A stretch of DNA of 6,255 bases, from positions 1 to 6,255 of the forward strand of contig JAITWD010000257.1 of NCBI GenBank assembly GCA_031285465.1, read 5' to 3'. A program made the position numbers and the translations under genes. Every line of letters starts with the position of its first letter. The stretch's first letter is position 1. The notes beneath the pieces were generated by a model. That model was not told where the DNA came from. It was given only the letters and a program-made list of their open reading frames with translations, and did no database searches. This document shows, in pieces, positions 1-5,796 of the stretch. This DNA is from Lachnospiraceae bacterium (GTDB lineage Bacteria > Bacillota > Clostridia > Lachnospirales > Lachnospiraceae).

Positions 1-942
1 CCTTCGCGTATGAACATCGGTCAGGTGCTGGAAATCCATCTGTCGCTGGCGGCAAAGGCGCTGGGCTTTAATGTTGCAACGCCGGTATTCGATGGTGCCA
101 ATGAGAATGATATTATGGATACCTTGGATATGGCTAACGATTATGTTAACCTGACATGGGAAGAATTTGAAACTAAATATAAAGCGGCCATACTTCCTGA
201 GGTGATGAAGTATCTGTCCGATAACCGAAAGCATCGTGAAGTGTGGAAGGGGGTACCTATTTCACGTGATGGTAAGGTCAGGCTGCGTGATGGCCGGACC
301 GGAGAATACTTTGACGGCTCGGTAACCATCGGTCATATGCATTATTTGAAGCTACATCACCTGGTGGATGATAAAATCCATGCCCGTTCCACTGGACCGT
401 ATTCGCTGGTAACTCAGCAGCCGCTGGGTGGTAAAGCACAATTCGGTGGACAGCGGTTTGGAGAGATGGAGGTTTGGGCACTGGAAGCTTATGGTGCGTC
501 CTATACCTTGCAAGAGATCCTGACCGTTAAATCGGACGATGTGATCGGTCGGGTTAAGACCTATGAGGCTATCATCAAAGGTGATAATATCCCTGAACCA
601 GGGGTTCCGGAGTCCTTTAAGGTATTGCTCAAGGAATTACAGTCCCTTGGTCTGGATGTCAAGGTGTTACGTGATGATCATAGTGAAGTGGAGATCATGG
701 AGACGATCGACTATGGTGATACCGACTATCGCTATGAAATAGAAGGTAATCCACCCAATTATGAATATGAGAAAGAATCGCTTGCTTCTCTAGGCTATCA
801 GAAGCAGGAGTTTGATAAGAAAAGCGGTGAGCTGGTTAATGCTGAGGAGCCGGAAGATCCAGAAGATGTCGATGATGGGGACGATTATGATGATATGGAT
901 CAGGAGATCAGTATCGAATTAGAAGGTGTTCTTGACGAATGA
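1..942 (+). CDS. rpoB: RNA polymerase beta subunit, C-terminal part (5' end outside window)
   Basis: This is the last 313 codons of the beta subunit, which with beta' forms the catalytic cleft of RNA polymerase. The frame is open from base 1 (it reads P-S-R-M-N-I-G-Q-V-L-E), so the first ATG at base 10 is internal and not a start. Visible landmarks, numbered from the first codon of the window, are SRMNIGQVLE (2-11), the VTIGHMHYLKLHHLVDDK stretch (108-125), and GGKAQFGGQRFGEMEVWALE (143-162), the near-invariant beta C-terminal region that contacts beta'. The catalytic lysines and the rifampicin region lie upstream of the window. The core ends near residue 223 (SLGLDVKVL). About 90 further residues (bases 670-939) form an acidic tail of the kind seen in other Bacillota but absent from E. 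coli beta. The frame is intact to the TGA stop. rpoC follows after 107 nt, as is usual for this pair. Identification is from conserved motifs and is very secure. Confidence 0.98.
   Translation, partial: PSRMNIGQVLEIHLSLAAKALGFNVATPVFDGANENDIMDTLDMANDYVNLTWEEFETKYKAAILPEVMKYLSDNRKHREVWKGVPISRDGKVRLRDGRTGEYFDGSVTIGHMHYLKLHHLVDDKIHARSTGPYSLVTQQPLGGKAQFGGQRFGEMEVWALEAYGASYTLQEILTVKSDDVIGRVKTYEAIIKGDNIPEPGVPESFKVLLKELQSLGLDVKVLRDDHSEVEIMETIDYGDTDYRYEIEGNPPNYEYEKESLASLGYQKQEFDKKSGELVNAEEPEDPEDVDDGDDYDDMDQEISIELEGVLDE
844..897 (+). repeat. Nine-base quasi-repeat encoding an acidic triplet run in the beta tail
   Basis: Six consecutive 9-base units each encode two acidic residues followed by one other residue: EEP, EDP, EDV, DDG, DDY, DDM. 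The next unit, DQE, breaks the pattern. The units are similar but not identical in DNA (for example gaggagccg, gaagatcca, gatgatggg). This is low-complexity coding sequence within the C-terminal extension of rpoB, probably disordered in the protein. The pattern is directly visible; any function is unknown. Confidence 0.7.
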
Positions 943-979
943 TCTTTTTTAACCCATATTCGAACGATGGGAAATAAAT

Positions 980-1025
980 TGTAATTATATGGTAACTGTT
1001 AAATGGCTGTTACCGTATAGTTACA
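980..1025 (+). promoter_or_regulatory. 17-bp hairpin in the rpoB-rpoC spacer
   Basis: The arm TGTAATTATATGGTAAC (980-996) pairs with GTTACCGTATAGTTACA (1009-1025) along all 17 positions around a 12-nt loop. Fifteen pairs are Watson-Crick and two are U-G wobbles (985 with 1020, 990 with 1015). Both wobbles pair only in the + strand transcript; on the other strand they would be A-C mismatches, which suggests selection on the mRNA. No T run follows, so it is not a standard terminator. It ends 12 nt before the rpoC Shine-Dalgarno sequence. Possible roles are an RNase III processing site, mRNA stabilisation, or tuning of rpoC translation; none can be chosen from sequence. Confidence 0.6.
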
Positions 1026-1036
1026 TTGAATGCTGG

Positions 1037-1043
1037 AAAGGAG
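1037..1043 (+). promoter_or_regulatory. Ribosome binding site of rpoC
   Basis: AAAGGAG lies 6 nt before the ATG at 1050. It decides the start: an in-frame TTG at 1026 would extend the protein by eight residues, but the Shine-Dalgarno sequence would then be inside the coding region, and the extension is not part of the family's usual N-terminus. Confidence 0.85.
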
Positions 1044-1049
1044 ACTGGA

Positions 1050-4000
1050 ATGTCGGAAACGAAGCAGGAAATATATCAGCCGATGACCTTTGATGCGATA
1101 AGGATTGGTCTGGCAGCACCGGAGAAAATCAGAGATTGGTCCCGTGGAGAGGTTATGAAACCGGAGACCATTAACTATCGGACCTTGAAGCCGGAAAAGG
1201 AAGGTCTGTTCTGTGAGAAGATTTTTGGGCCCAGTAAGGATTGGGAGTGTCATTGTGGCAAATACAAGAAGATAAGATATAAGGGTGTGGTTTGTGATCG
1301 TTGTGGTGTTGAAGTGACTAAAGCAACCGTTCGTCGTGAACGGATGGGTCATATTGAATTGGCAGCACCGGTTTCACATATCTGGTACTTTAAAGGTATT
1401 CCCAGTCGGATGGGTCTGATTTTAGATCTGTCACCACGGGTCCTTGAAAAGGTTTTGTATTTTGCTTCATATATTGTGTTGGATTCAGGCGAGAGTAGTT
1501 TAGAATACAAACAGGTGCTTTCAGAAAAAGAATATCAGGAGTCCAGAGAAACCTGGGGTAATAAATTCCGGGTGGGAATGGGAGCCGAAGCGATCAAGGA
1601 GCTGTTACAGGCGATTGACCTGGAAGGAGAAGCGGTTGAATTAAAAACCGGCTTAAAGGAATCCACCGGTCAGAAGCGTGCCCGTATCATCAAGCGGATG
1701 GAGGTAGTTGAAGCTTTCCGTGAATCGGGCAATCAACCGGAATGGATGATAATGGATGCTATACCGGTCATTCCTCCAGATCTGCGCCCAATGGTCCAGT
1801 TGGACGGTGGTCGTTTTGCTACCTCCGATCTAAATGACCTTTACCGTCGTATTATCAACCGTAATAATCGATTAAAGCGACTACTGGAGCTGGGCGCGCC
1901 TGATATTATCGTGCGCAATGAAAAGCGGATGCTGCAGGAAGCGGTAGATGCTCTGATTGATAATGGTCGCCGTGGTCGTCCGGTAACCGGTCCGGGTAAC
2001 CGGGCATTAAAGTCACTATCCGATATGCTTAAGGGTAAGTCGGGTCGTTTCCGGCAAAACCTCCTGGGTAAGCGGGTGGATTATTCCGGCCGTTCGGTTA
2101 TTGTCGTTGGACCGGAACTCAAAATATATCAATGTGGTTTGCCCAAAGAAATGGCGATTGAGCTGTTTAAACCGTTTGTTATGAAAGAGCTGGTTGGTCG
2201 TGGTATTTCACAGAATATCAAAAATGCCAAAAAATTGGTTGAGCGTCTGGATGCCCAGGTGTGGGATGTCCTGGAGGAAGTTATCGCTGAACATCCGGTA
2301 ATGCTAAATCGTGCACCAACCCTTCATCGTCTGGGAATACAAGCTTTTGAACCGGTACTGGTTGAAGGTAAGGCGATCAAGCTTCATCCGTTGGTATGTA
2401 CAGCCTTTAATGCCGACTTTGATGGTGATCAGATGGCGGTCCATCTGCCGCTGTCGGTAGAGGCTCAAGCGGAATGTCGCTTCCTGTTACTGTCGCCCAA
2501 CAATCTTTTAAAGCCGTCTGATGGCGGCCCGGTGGCCGTTCCTTCACAGGATATGGTTCTGGGTATTTATTATTTGACCCAGGAGCGTCCGGGTTCGATG
2601 GGCGAAGGGAAATTTTATAAAAACATTAATGAAGCAATTTTAGCATATGAAAATAAGCAATGTTCGTTACATGCCAAGATTAACGTTCGGATAAATAAGA
2701 TCAATGCCGAAGGTGAGTTGATCAGCGGTATCGTTGCGTCCACCCTGGGCCGGTTTTTATTTAATGAGATTCTGCCTCAGGATTTGGAATTTGTCGATCG
2801 TTCTGACCCGGACAATTTCCTCTTGCCGGAGATTGATTTCCTTGTCAGCAGAAAACAGTTGAAGCAAATTTTGGAAAAGGTCATTAACACCCATGGCGCA
2901 TCAGTAACGGCCGAAGTATTGGACCAGATCAAATCGATGGGATACAAATATTCCACTCAGGCGGCTATGACCGTTTCAATATCCGATATGATCGTTCCCG
3001 AGCAGAAACAGCGTTTGCTTGATCGGGCGCAGACAACGGTGGATAAGATTTCGCAAAATTTCCGGCGTGGTCTGGTGACCGAAGAAGAGCGATACAGAAC
3101 GGTAGTGGAAACCTGGAACGAAACCGACCGTGAGCTGACCGAAGCATTAATGGCCGGATTGGACGAATATAATAATATTTATATGATGGCCGACTCCGGA
3201 GCCCGTGGTTCCAATCAGCAGATCAAGCAGCTAGCGGGAATGCGTGGGTTGATGGCCGATACGACCGGTCGGACCATTGAGTTACCGATTAAGTCGAATT
3301 TCCGTGAAGGTCTGGACGTTTTGGAGTATTTTATGTCGGCACATGGAGCTCGTAAAGGTTTGTCCGATACTGCACTTCGAACGGCCGACTCCGGTTATTT
3401 GACCCGACGTATGGTCGACGTTTCACAGGATTTGATCATTCGTGAAGTGGATTGTATGGAAGAAGCGGCAGAGATTCCAGGGATCAGAGTCAAAGCCTTT
3501 ATGGATGGTAAAGAGGTTATTGAAGGATTGCGTGATCGTATCAGCGGACGGTATAGCTGTGAAGATATATTTGATCGTGACGGCAATATGATCGTTAAGC
3601 ACAATCATATGATCACACCCAGTCGGGCATCCCGGATCATGAGCAAAGGTGTGAATGAGAAGGGCGAACCGATTGAAGCGGTGAAGATCCGGACCATTTT
3701 GACCTGTCGTTCGCGGATTGGTATTTGTGCGAAATGTTACGGTGCAAATATGGCAACCGGTGAAGCAGTGCAGGTGGGTGAAGCGGTTGGAATTATCGCA
3801 GCTCAATCTATCGGTGAGCCGGGAACCCAGTTAACGATGAGAACCTTCCACACCGGTGGTGTGGCCGGTGATGATATCACTCAGGGTCTGCCCCGTGTTG
3901 AGGAGCTTTTTGAAGCAAGAAAGCCGAAAGGTTTGGCAATCATTGCCGAATTTGGCGGCGTTGCAGTAATAAAGGATAGTAAAAAGAAGCGGGAGATTGT

Positions 4001-4772
4001 CATTACCAATGATGAGACCGGTGAGGCTAAGACCTATCTGATCCCTTATGGATCACGTATCGCAATCATGGATGGTGATGTTATGGAGGCCGGTGACGAG
4101 TTGACCGAAGGTAGCGTTAATCCACATGACCTGTTAAAGATCAAGGGAATCCGACCGGTGCAGGATTATATGCTTCGTGAGGTACAGCGGGTTTATCGTT
4201 TGCAGGGAGTTGATATCAGTGATAAGCATATTGAGGTTATTGTCCGTCAGATGCTTAAGAAGGTTCGGATTGAAAATAATGGTGATACCGACTTCTTGCC
4301 TGGGACACTGGTAGATGTGCTTGAGTACGAGGATGTTAATCAGCGATTGGAGGCACAAGGCTTAGAAGTAGCCGATGGAAAGCAGGTAATGTTAGGTATT
4401 ACCAAGGCAGCATTGGCAACCAATTCGTTCTTGTCGGCGGCATCGTTCCAGGAGACTACCAAGGTGTTGACCGAAGCGGCCATTAAGGGTAAGGTCGATC
4501 CGCTGATCGGGCTTAAGGAAAATGTTATTATCGGTAAACTGATACCAGCAGGAACTGGCATGAAGCGATATCGTAATACGACTCTTAATACCGATATTAT
4601 GTTGGCGAATACGGTAAGCAATCGGAGTAAAAGTGTGATCAGTGCGGCAGAGGTTATTGCGGCCGAGACGACCAGACCGGAGACCGAAGTCATTGAAACG
4701 ATCAATCTGGTCTTAGATGACGATGAAGTTATGGATGGATTTGGCGAGATGGAAGAATTGGTGGAAGATTAA
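1050..4772 (+). CDS. rpoC: DNA-directed RNA polymerase subunit beta' (complete)
   Basis: This 1240-residue protein is the largest subunit of RNA polymerase and carries the active-site magnesium. In order it shows: the N-terminal zinc-binding site with Cys67, Cys69, Cys82 and Cys85; the clamp-helix coiled coil (about 261-309), the main sigma docking site; the KRVDYSGRSVIVVGP segment (341-355); the catalytic motif NADFDGDQM (454-462) with Asp456, Asp458 and Asp460; the bridge helix (about 770-794, TALRTADSGYLTRRMVD); the second zinc site with Cys802, Cys886, Cys893 and Cys896; and the trigger loop (about 915-957) with Met930, Arg931 and His934 in the TMRTFHTGG motif. The chain runs from GG937 to the VEELFEAR segment without the roughly 190-residue insertion of gammaproteobacterial beta', so it is near the length of Bacillota homologues. 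The C-terminus is acidic. Start ATG 1050 is chosen for its AAAGGAG site at 6 nt. All key residues are present and the frame is unbroken. Confidence 0.99.
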   Translation: MSETKQEIYQPMTFDAIRIGLAAPEKIRDWSRGEVMKPETINYRTLKPEKEGLFCEKIFGPSKDWECHCGKYKKIRYKGVVCDRCGVEVTKATVRRERMGHIELAAPVSHIWYFKGIPSRMGLILDLSPRVLEKVLYFASYIVLDSGESSLEYKQVLSEKEYQESRETWGNKFRVGMGAEAIKELLQAIDLEGEAVELKTGLKESTGQKRARIIKRMEVVEAFRESGNQPEWMIMDAIPVIPPDLRPMVQLDGGRFATSDLNDLYRRIINRNNRLKRLLELGAPDIIVRNEKRMLQEAVDALIDNGRRGRPVTGPGNRALKSLSDMLKGKSGRFRQNLLGKRVDYSGRSVIVVGPELKIYQCGLPKEMAIELFKPFVMKELVGRGISQNIKNAKKLVERLDAQVWDVLEEVIAEHPVMLNRAPTLHRLGIQAFEPVLVEGKAIKLHPLVCTAFNADFDGDQMAVHLPLSVEAQAECRFLLLSPNNLLKPSDGGPVAVPSQDMVLGIYYLTQERPGSMGEGKFYKNINEAILAYENKQCSLHAKINVRINKINAEGELISGIVASTLGRFLFNEILPQDLEFVDRSDPDNFLLPEIDFLVSRKQLKQILEKVINTHGASVTAEVLDQIKSMGYKYSTQAAMTVSISDMIVPEQKQRLLDRAQTTVDKISQNFRRGLVTEEERYRTVVETWNETDRELTEALMAGLDEYNNIYMMADSGARGSNQQIKQLAGMRGLMADTTGRTIELPIKSNFREGLDVLEYFMSAHGARKGLSDTALRTADSGYLTRRMVDVSQDLIIREVDCMEEAAEIPGIRVKAFMDGKEVIEGLRDRISGRYSCEDIFDRDGNMIVKHNHMITPSRASRIMSKGVNEKGEPIEAVKIRTILTCRSRIGICAKCYGANMATGEAVQVGEAVGIIAAQSIGEPGTQLTMRTFHTGGVAGDDITQGLPRVEELFEARKPKGLAIIAEFGGVAVIKDSKKKREIVITNDETGEAKTYLIPYGSRIAIMDGDVMEAGDELTEGSVNPHDLLKIKGIRPVQDYMLREVQRVYRLQGVDISDKHIEVIVRQMLKKVRIENNGDTDFLPGTLVDVLEYEDVNQRLEAQGLEVADGKQVMLGITKAALATNSFLSAASFQETTKVLTEAAIKGKVDPLIGLKENVIIGKLIPAGTGMKRYRNTTLNTDIMLANTVSNRSKSVISAAEVIAAETTRPETEVIETINLVLDDDEVMDGFGEMEELVED

Positions 4773-4861
4773 GGCCTCATCTGATCAAGAGTGTTTACGG
4801 CAGCCACAGTTTTTCAGAAGCTGAGCTTATTAAGAATAAATCACAATTAGAGTTATTAACG

Positions 4862-4909
4862 ATCGTCCGCTACTATCGGTTTTACAAACCGATAGTAGCG
4901 GACGATTTT
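4862..4909 (+). terminator. Probable intrinsic terminator after rpoC (perfect 21-bp stem)
   Basis: Bases 4862-4882 are the exact reverse complement of 4886-4906, with a 3-nt loop (TAC, 4883-4885); a G-U pair (4861 with 4907) can extend the stem. The arm starts ATCGTCCGC and ends CGGTTT. A run of four T (4906-4909) follows on the + strand and none follows on the other strand, so termination of rpoBC transcription is the natural reading. The stem is unusually long and perfect and the T run is short, so a different role (operator, mRNA 3' stabiliser, or small repeat element) is possible. Confidence 0.65.
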
Positions 4910-5046
4910 GATGTGCGACTCAAATGTAGTTCCTATAAAGTTAAAATAAAGTAGAAGTTGGGGGTGGAAGATATTAAAATTGAGGGTGATTAGATAAAAT
5001 GACGAGGAAAGTAGGTATTTGCAATTAAAAATTAGTTGATTGTGTA

Positions 5047-5075
5047 TTGACAAGGGAAAAAACAACCTTTATACT
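5047..5075 (+). promoter_or_regulatory. Sigma-A-type promoter for rpsL-rpsG
   Basis: The -35 box is TTGACA (5047-5052, full consensus) and the -10 box is TATACT (5070-5075, five of six consensus bases), separated by exactly 17 nt. The sequence just upstream is A/T-rich and could act as an UP element. Transcription should start near 5081-5083, giving a leader of about 70 nt before rpsL. Its position after the probable rpoC terminator supports separate transcription of the str genes. Confidence 0.85.
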
Positions 5076-5081
5076 GATTTA

Positions 5082-5111
5082 GTGTGCGGTTTTGGGCACA
5101 TGTTATTTTTT
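5082..5111 (+). promoter_or_regulatory. Leader hairpin followed by a T run upstream of rpsL
   Basis: GTGTGC (5082-5087) can pair with GCACAT (5096-5101), including one G-U pair, around the loop GGTTTTGG. Six T follow at 5106-5111 in a T-rich stretch. It lies at the very 5' end of the predicted transcript, so it could protect the mRNA or act as a weak attenuator. The stem is short and the call is tentative. Confidence 0.35.
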
Positions 5112-5136
5112 ATTATTTTAGTAGTTATCTATATTA

Positions 5137-5147
5137 TAAGGAGGTGA
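5137..5147 (+). promoter_or_regulatory. Full-length Shine-Dalgarno sequence of rpsL
   Basis: TAAGGAGGTGA complements the 3' end of 16S rRNA over its whole core and sits 6 nt before the ATG at 5154. It is stronger than the rpoC site, as expected for a highly expressed ribosomal protein gene. Confidence 0.9.
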
Positions 5148-5153
5148 AACAGG

Positions 5154-5582
5154 ATGCCAACATTTAACCAGTTAGTCAGAAAGGGACGGCAGACATCGGT
5201 TAAGAAGTCTAATGCGCCGGCGTTGCAGAAAGGGATCAACTCTCTGCGTAAGCGTTCGATCGATAGTTCTTCGCCACAAAAAAGAGGTGTTTGTACGGCT
5301 GTAAAAACAGCTACTCCCAAAAAGCCCAACTCAGCGCTGCGTAAGATCGCGAGGGTGCGCCTTTCCAACGGGATTGAAGTAACCAGCTATATCCCCGGCG
5401 AAGGACACAATCTTCAAGAGCATAGTGTTGTTCTGATCAGAGGTGGCAGGGTAAAAGACTTACCGGGTACCAGATACCATATCATCAGAGGTACACTGGA
5501 TACTGCAGGTGTCGCTAACCGGCGTCAGGCTCGTTCCAAGTATGGTGCGAAACGGCCTAAAGCTGGGAAGACCGGTAAATAA
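5154..5582 (+). CDS. rpsL: Small subunit ribosomal protein S12 (complete)
   Basis: S12 (142 residues) sits at the decoding centre of the 30S subunit and affects accuracy and streptomycin response. The sequence shows the usual MPTFNQLVRKGR start, PQKRGVC (41-47), the family signature KKPNSALR (56-63), GEGHNLQEHSVVLIRGGRVK (82-101), and the basic end SKYGAKRPKAG. Lys56 and Lys101 match the residues numbered 43 and 88 in E. coli whose changes give streptomycin resistance, and both are the sensitive-type lysine; Pro104 is also intact. Asp102 is the aspartate that some bacteria methylthiolate. Compared with E. coli S12 there is an insertion of about 13 residues before PQKRGVC, as in Bacillus-type S12. 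It has its own promoter and a strong ribosome binding site; rpsG follows after 214 nt. Confidence 0.98.
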   Translation: MPTFNQLVRKGRQTSVKKSNAPALQKGINSLRKRSIDSSSPQKRGVCTAVKTATPKKPNSALRKIARVRLSNGIEVTSYIPGEGHNLQEHSVVLIRGGRVKDLPGTRYHIIRGTLDTAGVANRRQARSKYGAKRPKAGKTGK

Positions 5583-5600
5583 CCGGACCGGTTATTACCG
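5573..5600 (+). promoter_or_regulatory. Hairpin enclosing the rpsL stop codon
   Basis: Bases 5578-5585 pair with 5589-5596 (AATAACCG with CGGTTATT) around the loop GAC; after one bulged A (5577) the stem continues with CGGT (5573-5576) and ACCG (5597-5600), giving 12 bp in all. The TAA stop (5580-5582) is inside the stem. Three T follow (5601-5603), too few for a convincing terminator. It may cause partial termination, protect the rpsL 3' end, or take part in rpsL-rpsG coupling. Confidence 0.5.
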
Positions 5601-5664
5601 TTTGGGAATACTTGCTTAAGGAAACTAATTAGTGTTGGAGTTCTGTTTTTAAATAGTTTAAATA

Positions 5665-5732
5665 GGTATATGAGAGATAAGAATATATGATTTAAATGAA
5701 ATAACAGATATACCGCACGGACACATTTGTGC
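5665..5732 (+). promoter_or_regulatory. Two adjoining helices in the rpsL-rpsG spacer, possible S7 regulatory RNA
   Basis: GGTATAT (5665-5671) pairs with ATATACC (5708-5714) across a 36-nt AT-rich loop. Directly next to it, with no gap, GCACGGA (5715-5721) pairs with TTTGTGC (5726-5732) around the loop CACA; two of its seven pairs are G-U in the + strand transcript. The helices could stack on each other. In E. coli S7 represses its own operon by binding the rpsL-rpsG intercistronic mRNA, so a similar role is conceivable, but no recognised S7 motif was matched. Confidence 0.35.
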
Positions 5733-5781
5733 TTAATGATTAGGATCTAGTATGTGAGTACCGATGAATTATTATTATAAT

Positions 5782-5788
5782 AAGGAGG
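5782..5788 (+). promoter_or_regulatory. Ribosome binding site of rpsG
   Basis: AAGGAGG lies 8 nt before the GTG at 5797 and fixes that codon as the start of S7, since the protein from there begins with the family's usual PRKGH sequence. It is preceded by the AT palindrome TTATTATAATAA (5772-5783), which is too weak to be called a structure. Confidence 0.88.
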
Positions 5789-5796
5789 GAAGAAAC

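Larger units (their letters stand above)
4773..5153. other. 381-nt non-coding spacer between rpoC and rpsL
   Basis: No supportable gene lies here. Bases 4773-4861 are plain sequence with only weak short inverted repeats. Bases 4862-4909 hold the long inverted repeat and its T run. Bases 4910-5046 are AT-rich and stop-dense in the + frames; I see no recognisable site apart from an A/T-rich stretch (about 5022-5034) just upstream of the -35 box that could act as an UP element. The rpsL promoter and leader occupy 5047-5153. In many Bacillota a small L7Ae-like ribosomal protein gene sits between rpoC and rpsL; neither it nor a recognisable remnant is present in this spacer. Confidence 0.8.

Noticed and set aside
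943..972. T6 run (945-950) and the CCCAT/ATGGG repeat (953-957 with 967-971) after rpoB as a terminator
   Set aside because: The T run precedes the repeat and follows no stable stem; the 5-bp repeat has a 9-nt loop and no T run after it.
1026..1049. TTG start giving RpoC eight extra residues
   Set aside because: The extension contains the AAAGGAG ribosome binding site of the ATG at 1050 and does not match the family N-terminus.
999..1352. Antisense open frame of 117 codons over the rpoC start, and other antisense frames over rpoB, rpoC and rpsL
   Set aside because: They lie opposite strongly conserved coding sequence, have no matching ribosome binding sites that I can see, and encode no recognisable protein; they are shadows of codon use in the real genes.
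4908..4939. TTGATG and TATAAA as a second promoter after the rpoC hairpin
   Set aside because: The spacing is 20 nt, outside the useful range, and the -35 match is partial.
4999..5028. Nine-codon ATG frame preceded by GAGGGTGA upstream of the rpsL promoter
   Set aside because: Too short to support, lies upstream of the predicted transcript start, and has no distinguishing feature beyond a chance purine stretch.
4856..5065. Antisense open frame of 69 codons in the rpoC-rpsL spacer
   Set aside because: It spans the inverted repeat and most of the + strand promoter, reads as low-complexity hydrophobic and polar residues from AT-rich DNA, and resembles no known family.
5635..5663. TTGGAG, 17 nt, TTAAAT as an rpsG promoter
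   Set aside because: Only three of six and four of six consensus bases match; in AT-rich sequence this is expected by chance.
5772..5783. Twelve-base palindrome TTATTATAATAA overlapping the rpsG ribosome binding site
   Set aside because: It is all A/T with no room for a stable loop; it more likely reflects an unstructured AT-rich translation enhancer region.
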